25,554 nt of DNA from Salisapilia sapeloensis (taxonomy: Eukaryota; Oomycota; Peronosporomycetes; Peronosporales; Salisapiliaceae). The notes under the pieces are model-generated. The model was not told the DNA's origin, made no database searches, and saw only the letters and a list, made by a program, of their open reading frames with translations. How positions within the stretch are numbered: position 1 is the first letter of the stretch; each line of letters opens with the position of its first letter. Made by a program: the position numbers and the translations under genes. Below, piece after piece: positions 9,666 to 18,344 of the stretch. Location of the stretch: the NCBI GenBank assembly GCA_023334545.1, contig JAADVB010000247.1, positions 1 to 25,554 on the forward strand, in the 5' to 3' direction.

Positions 9666-12236
9666 CTAATATCCTTCTAGGTAGCGGTAACCTTTCCAGT
9701 CTCGAGGTGTCTCGTAGTTGTTTTCTTTCAATACATTCATGAGCATCTTGCAAGGTCCATCTTGTGGACGAATCTGCTGCGCATGCATCAAATAGTGTCT
9801 TGCTTTTCCCCAGTCGCCTCCGAGATAAGCTTCGACAGCACAATTCGCTGCCTCTAGGAATGCAGGTTCGAGTCCTTCTCGGATCTCCATGTACTCTGCA
9901 TCGCTTGCAAAGTCCACAGGCTGTTGAAGTCCAGTCTTCGAGTCGATATGTGGTGTGCCAAATCCTTTCTTTGGTACGGTCACATCAAAAGTGTAGACAG
10001 TCAGAGGTCTGTCGACACCGCGGACGCTAATGCGATCCATCTTGCGTAGAAACTTACGAGCAGCAGGAGACAAGAGGGCAGCTAACCAATGTGAAATGTT
10101 GATTGGCGTCCCGAATATCTTTGATCCAGCTTCCAGCCGATCTGCCATTTCCACATGAGGCGATATGTACGTTGCGTCGATCTTAAACCGGGAACCGATC
10201 GCTCCTTCGACCGCCCACCCGACATGCATCCCAAAGCCCATTTTGATCCGAAAGTTGGGTCCAAAACGCTTAATAACTGCTTCATGTTTCAAATACTCGG
10301 ATAGTGTTCCGCTCGTATTTGCATTATCGAGGTCAATCATGCATTTAATGAAGGCTGTGAGAGCACTATCCGCCATCTCCGTCGGCGTGACTCGTCTCAA
10401 TTTGGTGCCAGCACCAGCATTAGGTGGACAAAGCACGCTCTCATTCACTTGTTTCCTGTCCTCTTCCGTCGGACTGTCCGTGAATCTAGAAAAATGAGGC
10501 ATCTCGCCATCGCATATCTTCCAAGAGAGCAGAAACGCATCACCAACATTTTTATTGGCCATGCCATAGTAGTGATGTGTGCCCGAGTGCATAATATCGC
10601 CAAGTTTGTTCACATAGACCATCACTTCTTCCTGTAAACACTCTGTCGTATCCGTGAACTGCCGAATATCACAAAAGCCGTAGATGGCTGTAATCTTCTT
10701 GCCAGGCAGCATTGGGTCCAGATCTCCAGAGCCCATGTTCTTACCAATAATGTCACCACCAGCAGCTCCAAAGCCAACTTGCATGAGTCTACCAACTTTT
10801 GACAAAGTAAGCTCGAGCAGAGCAGTTTCCAGTCCTTCTTCCTTTGCATCTCGACGGATCTGCTCTTCATCTCCTGATAACTGCACAGTGGCAAGCGGGT
10901 TCGCTGCCAAGGTTTGAACGACGCTCATCATACGCTCGATTGGCTCCAGCACTAAAATGCGTGCTGTACGAATGAACATTGTCGATGCAAGCACCAATAC
11001 GACGATGATAAAAGATGTCTTGATCATGTTTAATACTGCGCCTTCTCTGCTCGTTTCCTGAATATCAAAGACTGCAATACTCAAGCATTCGCTGTTTTCA
11101 TCACCACTGTCTGTAGCAATTAAGCTGCTGTTGTAGCAGCCATATGCACGGACGACGTTGGTTTCGACGTCCCGGTAATCTTCATACATTAAATCGTAAT
11201 CTGAATAGACATGCGTTGCTTTCCAGCCTGTAGTCGGGTTTACAGCAAGGCTGTACTCACGACCAGGCTCGTCTTCTGGTTGAAAGCGAACCTTTTCAAT
11301 TTCACTCCCTACCAGCTCTTTCGAGCAATTCGTTAGGTCGAGATAGATTAAGCTTCCCGTATCTCGAACAAATTCTCGAAACAAAATATCAAATTCGTAC
11401 GACTCGCGTGGTACCATGCCAGAGGAAATCGCGAAATGCATGCTTTCAAGGCCGTACTGCTGGAATCTGTACTCCTCTTGCGAATAGCCACCATCAAAGA
11501 TAGGTAAGAGCATTATGAGAAACAGGACGAGGACGACAACACGTTGAATGGTAACTTCGCCCATTCGACTACCAACTTTGCTTTCCTTCTGCTCTTGTTC
11601 TCCATTCAATTGTTGTTCTTCATCGCTTTGCTTTATCTTGAGAATTTTTACAACTCGAAACAATCGAACTGCGCGAACGACGCGCACAATCCGACCTGCT
11701 TTACTACCGGCTCTAGTCGCTTTACTTGCTTTTAAAGCGGAAGAACTTGTATTTGAGCCGATCATAGCTTCCCAAATCCACCCAATGTCTGGTAACACAG
11801 AGAAAGTCGCAATAAGATCGAGGACAAAGTAAAAGCTGAAAAGATAGTTCGGCTTTGCAATGCATGATATGAGGAACTCGAAGCTGAATAGGACGAGGCA
11901 GACACAGGCAAGTGCGTAAAACGTATCATCAGCAGGTTTGCTGAAAAGACTTAGGCGAATGTCATCTCCAAAGAGTGCGTAAATGGTTACAACTAGCATA
12001 AGCATGGTAAACCAACGAGCTTCGAGTAAGACGAGCATCTTTTTCCGGAATGGCGAGATACGTTCGAGCTGTTCTGCAGAGAGCCCAAGTTTTGCAAGCT
12101 GCTTATTAAGCACGGCATTGCGTACTTGAACAAAATTACGGTTGGCACCAGGATCGGCAGGTGGTAATTTCGGCGTCAAGGAGGATGGCTGCTTCGCCGC
12201 CACCTCGGGAGAAACGCGATGGTTCGTGCCACCCAT
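9666..12236 (-). CDS. Voltage-sensor-like membrane domain fused to a class III nucleotide cyclase
   Basis: Single-exon protein of 856 aa from the ATG at 12236 (G at +4). Membrane part: S1 about 74-91, S2 about 104-126 with E120, S3 about 130-149 with D140, then an S4 with seven basic residues spaced every third position (R182, R185, R188, R191, R194, K197, K200). That is the pattern of voltage-gated cation channels. A fifth segment (229-248), a 155-residue outside loop and a sixth segment (about 404-424) follow, then a HAMP-like linker. No K-channel TVGYG-type filter is visible in the loop. The cyclase domain is about 514-750: metal aspartates D523 (FCDIRQFT) and D566 (VGDAF), adenine-type K562, D687, and R700. 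The transition-state Asn position holds E696. Adenylyl rather than guanylyl cyclase is suggested by K562/D687. Ciliates and apicomplexans are known to fuse channel-like domains to cyclases. Activity and voltage coupling are inference. Confidence 0.88.
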   Translation of the reverse strand: MGGTNHRVSPEVAAKQPSSLTPKLPPADPGANRNFVQVRNAVLNKQLAKLGLSAEQLERISPFRKKMLVLLEARWFTMLMLVVTIYALFGDDIRLSLFSKPADDTFYALACVCLVLFSFEFLISCIAKPNYLFSFYFVLDLIATFSVLPDIGWIWEAMIGSNTSSSALKASKATRAGSKAGRIVRVVRAVRLFRVVKILKIKQSDEEQQLNGEQEQKESKVGSRMGEVTIQRVVVLVLFLIMLLPIFDGGYSQEEYRFQQYGLESMHFAISSGMVPRESYEFDILFREFVRDTGSLIYLDLTNCSKELVGSEIEKVRFQPEDEPGREYSLAVNPTTGWKATHVYSDYDLMYEDYRDVETNVVRAYGCYNSSLIATDSGDENSECLSIAVFDIQETSREGAVLNMIKTSFIIVVLVLASTMFIRTARILVLEPIERMMSVVQTLAANPLATVQLSGDEEQIRRDAKEEGLETALLELTLSKVGRLMQVGFGAAGGDIIGKNMGSGDLDPMLPGKKITAIYGFCDIRQFTDTTECLQEEVMVYVNKLGDIMHSGTHHYYGMANKNVGDAFLLSWKICDGEMPHFSRFTDSPTEEDRKQVNESVLCPPNAGAGTKLRRVTPTEMADSALTAFIKCMIDLDNANTSGTLSEYLKHEAVIKRFGPNFRIKMGFGMHVGWAVEGAIGSRFKIDATYISPHVEMADRLEAGSKIFGTPINISHWLAALLSPAARKFLRKMDRISVRGVDRPLTVYTFDVTVPKKGFGTPHIDSKTGLQQPVDFASDAEYMEIREGLEPAFLEAANCAVEAYLGGDWGKARHYLMHAQQIRPQDGPCKMLMNVLKENNYETPRDWKGYRYLEGY

Positions 12237-12610
12237 GTCCGAGTTGACCACGAAGATACACTTTATCAAATGTTATATAGAAGAGAATCCCCTTGCTGCC
12301 TACCGCTCGATAATGGGAGGTTGGAAGAGGCGTGCAGTCGTTTCAACTTCGACAAACTGCTCCACACCTGAAATAGGTGTTTCGCTCCTTCAGCTTTCTT
12401 ATGCTTCCAACACGTCGCACCAGTACATCATTTATACGTCGAACATCTTCCTTGACAGCTATAATACACACATCGCATGAAACAAACAGATAAATTGGTC
12501 ATGAAGGAAGTATGATGGAGTGCCAAGTGCGACTTGATCTATAGGTAGAACCTATAATATAGGATAATGTAGCCACTTTCTCATCCAACCAACTGAAATC
12601 ACACTTAAAG
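12237..12610. promoter_or_regulatory. Bidirectional promoter region, cyclase / SPOUT1-like
   Basis: These 374 bp separate the divergent starts of the cyclase (12236, minus) and the SPOUT1-like gene (12611, plus). Both promoters must lie here. The plus-strand frame crossing it is only the extension of a shadow of the cyclase gene. No clear core element could be identified. Confidence 0.45.
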
Positions 12611-13789
12611 ATGATCAGTAGCGAGTCAAGCGAGGATGAGGCTGCTCCTGCACCTCGTACTCAAGTAAAGCCTGTTGCACCAACTCCAGCAACTACTTCC
12701 ACTGAGCAAGGCAAGAAAGTGAAGGAGCGCAATCGCGAAGAGAAGAAAATTAGACGTGACAAGAAGCGAAAGGAGCGAGAGGAACAGCGACAGCAGGAGC
12801 TTCAGCAAAAGCAACAGGAACGCGCTTTGAAGAAGCAGCATATTGATAGCAAAGCAGGTCGCAATTGCACTCTCAGTCTTGCAGTCCCTGGGTCGATCTT
12901 GGACAATGCACAGACAAAGGAGCTAAAAACGTATTTGGCAGGACAAGTAGCTCGTGCCTGTGTCGTCTTCCAAGTAGACGAAATTATCGTGTTTGATGAT
13001 CAACTCGGCAACAAGAAAGCCAATGCCACGACAACAGAACAAAAGCGCTCTGCACATGATTGTCATACGTTTTTCTTACGCATCCTCCAATACCTTGATA
13101 CACCACAATACCTTCGTCGAGCACTATTCCCCATGCATGCAGACTTGAGTTGTGCTGGATTACTCAACCCGTTGGATGCTCCGCACCACGTCAGAGCTCA
13201 CGAGTGGAGTCCATATCGTGAAGGTGTGGTGTCGAATCGCCAGGTAAAAGGTGACGCCGACGCTTGCCTCGTTAACGTCGGCTACAAGACCGAAGTGGTA
13301 GTGGATAAACGGATTCAGTCCGGTGTTCGTGTGACAGTCAAGCTAGATGAGAGCACGAAGAATAGTAAAAAGATGCGAGGCACGCTAGTGTCGTCATCTG
13401 AGCCACGACAGGAGCTAGGAACGTACTGGGGATACAATGCTCGTTTCGCTTCGTCATTGCAGCAAGTGTGGCAGGACTGTCCTTTCGAAGGTGGTTATGA
13501 CCTTAAGGTTGGTACGTCCGAAAGAGGTCACGTATCCGTCGACGATGATGACTTCACTCTTCCAAGTTTCCATCACGCTCTCATTGTTTTCGGTGGTGTT
13601 GCTGGTATTGAAGAGTGTGTGAATGCAGACGAGTCGATTCATGTGAGTGGAGACGACTCACACACGCTGTTTGATATGTGGGTGAATACCTGTCCAGCGC
13701 AAGGCAGTCGTACGATTCGTACGGAGGAAGCCATTTTAATTTCCATGGCTTCTCTCCGTCCGCATCTCAAGATAAACGGCATTAAATAA
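12611..13789 (+). CDS. SPOUT-fold RNA methyltransferase, SPOUT1/C9orf114 (CENP-32) family
   Basis: Single-exon protein of 392 aa. A low-complexity acidic start is followed by a strongly basic, glutamine-rich coiled-coil-like segment (about residues 34-80), typical of nucleolar targeting. The conserved DUF171/Methyltrn_RNA_3 domain then runs to the end: LSLAVPGSILDNAQTKELKT, VDEIIVFDD, RILQYLDTPQYLRRALFP, GLLNPLDAPHH, EGVVSNR, TYWGYNARFASSL, GYDLKVGTSERG, ALIVFGGVAGIEE and the knot region NTCPAQGSRTIRTEEAILIS. These match the human protein block by block. The human protein is reported to act on 28S rRNA uridine and to associate with centromeres and spindle poles; only the RNA methyltransferase role is inferred here. 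It lies next to, and divergent from, the cyclase gene. Confidence 0.93.
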   Translation: MISSESSEDEAAPAPRTQVKPVAPTPATTSTEQGKKVKERNREEKKIRRDKKRKEREEQRQQELQQKQQERALKKQHIDSKAGRNCTLSLAVPGSILDNAQTKELKTYLAGQVARACVVFQVDEIIVFDDQLGNKKANATTTEQKRSAHDCHTFFLRILQYLDTPQYLRRALFPMHADLSCAGLLNPLDAPHHVRAHEWSPYREGVVSNRQVKGDADACLVNVGYKTEVVVDKRIQSGVRVTVKLDESTKNSKKMRGTLVSSSEPRQELGTYWGYNARFASSLQQVWQDCPFEGGYDLKVGTSERGHVSVDDDDFTLPSFHHALIVFGGVAGIEECVNADESIHVSGDDSHTLFDMWVNTCPAQGSRTIRTEEAILISMASLRPHLKINGIK

Positions 13790-13913
13790 AACAAGCTCTC
13801 TCTAAACCTTGTTGAATATCCGAATTGAGTTCATCACCGAGTCAGCAAAGAATCCAATTTATTGTCGACGCTACTAGTATGTGCATAGCTATATTCTTTC
13901 CCAAGGAAGTAGT

Positions 13914-16262
13914 TTACGTAGTTGGACGCTTTGTCGATGGGCATTTCTTGTAGCAATGGTACTATCGCATAATATAAGTAAGAAGAGTCTACATAATATA
14001 ATAAATCATAAAATACCTTGCGTTGACACATGTCGGTGCGGTTCTTACCACAGCAGCACAGTTCTTTGCAGACTGGACAGCCGTCGACAAAGACCGAGTC
14101 TTCATGCTCCTCCATCATCTTCTCAGCACACTTGTGGCAAAAGATGTGAGGACATCGGGAGCATTGTGTATTCTTTTTACGCAAGTTTCCACATCGATGA
14201 CAAGAAGCTCGATGGCTACGTGCTCCATTTTGATACATTTTCCATTGATCGACATTCATTTGGTAACTTGTATCAGCCTCTACATTCACTGGTGGCGCTG
14301 ATGTCATGCCAGGACCAAAGTTTTGTTGCATGTAGTTTGGATGCACTTGTCCATTCACGTTGGTCGGATACACCGGGGGACTTTGATGCATCATTGAAAA
14401 CGACTGGAGTGCGTAGTCCAGCTGCATGTTCATTCGACTGTCATACCCAGGGTCAAAGTCGGGTACAAATGTATTGTTTCCGGAGAAACTGGCATCTTGG
14501 TGCACACTTCGAGGATCATAATCCCACATTTGCTGCATCGAATGCGCTTCCATTTGATTCCCAGTTGCTGGCCACGTGCTCTGGAAGTTTGGCTGTAGCT
14601 TTTCCTGTTGCATGTGCCCTTGCATCTTTAATGGCACATTAAACACGTTTGGTCCACTAGCATTTGGATTGTACGTAGGAGACGCGCCAGCAACAGCCTG
14701 ATTCAACTGCTCAATTAAATGCTGTGCTTCCGGTATTGATGTCGGCACGTATCTCTCTCGATTTTGTACATCTAGTGCAATGGGCATAGAGCTAAATTGA
14801 CGCAGATTGGGGATCGCCATTGCTAGTGATTGCTTTTCTACCTCGGTTACCACTCTCTTCGTGCCAGTCTGATCGGTTAGCAAATGAATGTACTCATAAA
14901 GCATTGCCCACATCTGTGCTTTCATGTCCTGCATCATATAACCAAAGGACTTATCGAACCATGCTTGACGTAGTACTGGATCTGCTTCGAGCATGAATGT
15001 CTGGACATTGCTCGTGAGGCTTAAGGTTGTAGAGAACGCACCACAGAAGAAACTTGACTCGACAGGACTATACAAAGCATAGATCCATCCAGCAGGTACG
15101 AGGATTGTCATGCCTTCACACACGACGCACTTGATGCACTTGTCTACTTGATCCCCAAGGAAACTTCTGGATGCTGGTGGGTCCATGTTCGTCACCCAGT
15201 GTTTATATTCACGTAGGTTGTCTGGCGTTGGTGGAACAAGTAAGAACCATATCTCTCCACTTGAGACCGAAAGCCAGATGGATGATTGAGAGCGAGCGAT
15301 AGAAAAGTCCACGAATGTACATGCGCCGTAATGGGCACCATATTGACCTTGACGGTACCGAGACTGAGTATTTGATGAAGATTCTGACTTCATTAGCATG
15401 TGATACCAATCAACTTCCCGAACTGCGTCTGGTGCAGCGACTTGATCGTAAAAAGAGGAATCTTCGAGCTGGAAGACGGCATTTGGAGGCTGACTAGTGT
15501 TATCACCATGCTGTCTCAACTCCCATCCGTTCGTTGACAAGTTAAATATTTCTTGTAAATCGACATCAAAGGAACAAACTTTGACGTTGTCATCTAAAAT
15601 CTGTGTAATGTGATCTGACGAGATGACTGGAAACTGTTGTGTCTTTCCAGCAGCAACCCAATTTTTCTCAATGAGGAGAATCGGATCATCAAACCGACGC
15701 GTTTGGAAGTACTTTGCATTAAATTCCTACGAGATAAAGCATTTGGTAAATAAATCAGTTGCGTTCTTACCTAGCATCAAAGCACAATGGACGTACAGCA
15801 ACGTTGACGTGGCGGATACCGGATTTGGCAAAGATGGCCGAGTTGAGCAATTGCCGAAACATGGAAGAGTTCTTTCGATACTCTGCTAGTGGTGGTACGG
15901 CGTTGTCGTAGTTCGGTTGCATATGGAAACCACGCTGGATTGGCAATGGGGCATAGCTGAGTTGCTGCAGCTGATCTCGTTGAGTGATAGCTATGTGATA
16001 CAATTGCTTAGACCAAGGATGATGTACGTGGTAGAAGGCGGGTACGGGAGACGCGTTGTGTAGCATGTCCTTGGTGTTCACATTCCTGGCATGCAAACTT
16101 AGCAATGTCGATCGCCGCAAACTCGGTGAGCCCGACGCAACTCCCGTGGAACCATCGACCACAATAGTGGCATTCCATTAGGAAAGCTGGTGCATTCGGA
16201 TTGTGCACCCGCACACCGCAAGAGCCACACAGCTCACGCGTTGGGTCGAGTCTGCCCAGCAT
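13914..16262 (-). CDS. PHD finger + JmjC-like pseudo-demethylase + C-terminal zinc finger; 4 exons
   Basis: Predicted chromatin protein of 722 aa. Exons, 5' to 3', are 16262-16046, 15990-15797, 15726-14017 and 13961-13914, with matching phases. A C4HC3 PHD finger occupies about residues 12-62 (CGSC, ECHYC, WFHGSC, FACQEC). A JmjC-like domain of the KDM2/KDM7 type spans about 140-375: GDQVDKCIKCVVCEGMTILV and PAGWIYALYSPVESSFFCG align well with PHF8/PHF2. The iron-binding HxD of family members (DFHID) is DFSIA here, so S279 and A281 replace His and Asp, and the distal His is Y353. PHF2 also carries Tyr at that distal place. A Met/Gln/Asn/Pro-rich linker of about 200 residues leads to a Cys-rich finger (646-716) resembling the RING-like/zf-4CXXC_R1 finger of plant KDM3-type JmjC proteins and CDCA7: CHRC, CSRC, FCHKC, GCPVCKELCCC, YHCYKKC. 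Two in-frame stops precede the start. Confidence 0.85.
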
Positions 16263-17009
16263 AATCTATAGCTATGCGTTCTGAGTTGCAAATCGGTAAT
16301 GGAGTTGTGATGGCGTCCTTGATCACACGATTTGAACCGAGCAGGAGCGTGCGAATTGGTATCAAAAGAACGGCAAATGACTGTGAGGGGATTCGTGTTA
16401 ACAATGAATCAATGCGACCGTGGCCTTATGCTTGATGTCAGCCAAGAAACACAGACATGTGGTACGCCAAGTTCTGGCTGGAAATTCTTCTCGGTCGCAT
16501 CCTAGTCACTTCATGCAAATGGACGATAGCATAGAAGCGATTAGAAATTTCACTCGCGTTACTGCGATAGGTTGATTGACGTAGCTGTACCTATAGCATT
16601 GGAGAAGTGCTTCGGTAGACATGGTTTTCTCTGCAGGCTGCATGCGCTGCTATCGTGTAGCTACGCCCATGAAACTATCTTATGTAGAGATCAGGCATTG
16701 CTTGATCTGATGGGCTGATTCGTAGATGCACTGGATATCGTCCTCTTCTTATCCACATTGCAAACGTGGTTCCAGCTCATACTACAATCGGCGGAATACA
16801 CGTGTATTTGGGCAGGTATTATGTTGCATAGGTAACGATCTTATCCTAAGCAAGGTATGATTCCGCAGGTTTACGCCACGAAGTGGACGAAATGCAGAGC
16901 GAGATTACATTTAAAACGGTAACTTGCCAGCGTGAAACAAGCCACTAGGCCACCAGTACTATAAGCTCCACGAACTTGCCTGAAATGAAACCCAGACATC
17001 CGCAGCATT
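16263..17009. other. Non-coding stretch upstream of the PHD-JmjC gene
   Basis: This should contain the promoter of the minus-strand PHD-JmjC gene. A 53-codon plus-strand frame (16274-16435) starts 12 bp from that gene's ATG and looks like chance. Otherwise no exon, repeat or RNA gene could be supported. Confidence 0.4.
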
Positions 17010-17413
17010 TCAAGTGACTCCGAGTGACTTTAATTTATCACAGATGCATCGAGTACCTAAATAAAGATCGAAGCGGGGATGCTTTGCCAAGCTCCAAATT
17101 ATAAATGTTAGCGAGAACAATACCCTTTTAAACTGCGCAACGCCATGCTCCATATCTACACAACGTGGATTCATCGAGACATTCTGTACGTAGAGATAGA
17201 AAGCCTGAATCCCTTTACATTGTACCAATGATGCTTGCCAGCAAAATTTCTTTCCTTCTAATGGAAAAACGAAGACCAAAGCAAAAGAAGCATCAGTATG
17301 TTGAACCTCTCCGAGTCTAGCACATCCTCCATCCACATAAATCGTTTGGTTATCATAAGACGGCTTAGATACATTTGACAGCTGAATGGAGAACCAGGTT
17401 CGCTTTGGAAACT
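17010..17413 (-). CDS. Coding-like exon of an unresolved gene, possibly a secreted D8C-like cysteine domain
   Basis: The frame is open from a plausible acceptor (ATCAG, 17418-17414) down to a TGA at 17012-17010. Its composition is protein-like for about the first 95 codons: FPKRTWFSIQLSNVSK, then IYVDGGCARLGEVQHTDASF, and GKKFCWQASLVQCKGI with FYLYVQNVSMNPRC. The last two resemble, loosely, the C-terminal half of the D8C domain of uromodulin-type secreted proteins (pattern CxWxASxxVxxC..FYVYxL...C). A donor may lie at 17123, with either the TGA or a spliced tail as C terminus. There is no in-frame ATG before MNPRC, so this must be an internal or last exon, or a decayed gene. I could not join it to an upstream exon in frame. 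Confidence 0.42.
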
Positions 17414-17512
17414 CTGATTATGGATACAGTTCTGTACTCCGTCCTGTGGTTCACTACAGGGGAATTCGATGAATTATGCTTAATAAAATGTTCTCTATCT
17501 TGAAGATAATAT

Positions 17513-17656
17513 TCATAATTGAATTATGTCAAAGGTTGCACTTTCTGGCGGAAGTTTGCTCTGGTATTTAAATGTTGGCAATTGCTCTTCAACTTGGCGT
17601 TTGAGGTGACCACGATTCGAGGGTTCAAAATGCAGCAGAAAGGCTCCGCTGTTGCA
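17513..17656 (-). pseudogene. Coding-like fragment, unresolved exon or gene remnant
   Basis: A 47-codon minus-strand stretch with convincing protein composition (GAFLLHFEPSNRGHLKR and VEEQLPTFKYQSKLPPES) bounded by TGA on both sides and lacking ATG. An acceptor-like CAACAG sits at its start. It lies 100 bp upstream of the other minus-strand coding-like exon (17010-17413), so the two may belong to one gene, but no splice combination I tried kept the frame. It is either an exon with an unrecognised boundary or part of a decayed gene. Confidence 0.3.
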
Positions 17657-17969
17657 CAGTCAGGAAGTGAATTGAAACAGTGACTGCCAAGTCACATTCA
17701 TTCGTATTACCATCAGTATTTCATATCAGGATATGAACAGGCTATGTGTGTGTAGTCTTTCATCTTATCATTATCCTGTAGTATAAAGCAAACGAGCTGG
17801 AGTGTTTAAGCGAAAGAATCGGAGATAATTAATATATCCTGGTGCACTAGCAGACGGGCCCGACTTGCATGCATAAGAAATGAACCCTCATGATCTATTA
17901 GTAATCTATCATTTCATTCCAGCTTCCTTGATATCGAATAAACTACTCGTTTAATTCATATTGTTCATG

Positions 17970-18170
17970 TCGATGTTTACCCACCATAGCTCGAATCAGT
18001 GTATTATAGCCAAGTTTTCGCACAAAAGATAGAACCGTACAGTAAATTGTCGTTACTTGGCTTCAAGTGAGCTCAAACATAGCAACGTGGCTCGTAAGCG
18101 ATGTCAAATTTGTATTGACTCGCAAATAAATCCATGTAGGCATCGCAGCTGCATAAATTGTTTTCCACCA
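17970..18170 (+). pseudogene. RING-like zinc-finger fragment interrupted by one stop codon
   Basis: An ATG at 17970 opens a frame that meets a TAG after 21 codons (18033-18035). The same frame then continues open to 18170, where a consensus GTAAGT donor begins; a CAG acceptor follows 59 nt later. The part after the stop encodes RKRCQICIDSQINPCRHRSC then INCF, a spacing that recalls the core of a RING finger (CxxC...CxHxxCxxC), though the middle is shorter than usual. The downstream exon reads for only a few codons in the matching phase. It may be a RING gene fragment or a multi-exon gene I failed to assemble. Confidence 0.3.
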
Positions 18171-18344
18171 GTAAGTACGTTAAAGTAAAGAGAGAATGCA
18201 TTTGATCGGCATGCTTATTGTGTGCACAGAGATTGCGTTATCATGTTCGGTACTCGTAGATCTTCACGAGGTTATAAATAGCTTATGCAGTAAGTAGGAC
18301 GGCATGACTGCCTAAACGATAAACGAGTATAAATTACAAGCAAA

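Noticed and set aside
12237-12269. Eleven-codon N-terminal extension of the cyclase frame beginning with TTG
   Set aside because: TTG is not a normal eukaryotic start; the ATG at 12236 follows in good context.
15727-15777. Alternative donor GTAAGA at 15772 for the second intron of the PHD-JmjC gene
   Set aside because: It leaves two bases and shifts the next exon into a frame with an early stop; the GTACGT donor at 15796 keeps the JmjC frame.
16320-16350. GGTTCAAATC on the minus strand, resembling a tRNA T-loop
   Set aside because: The flanking bases do not pair to form a T-stem and no acceptor or anticodon arm can be drawn.
16274-16435. 53-codon plus-strand frame starting 12 bp from the PHD-JmjC gene start
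   Set aside because: No match, no conserved features, and it lies in the expected promoter of the minus-strand gene.
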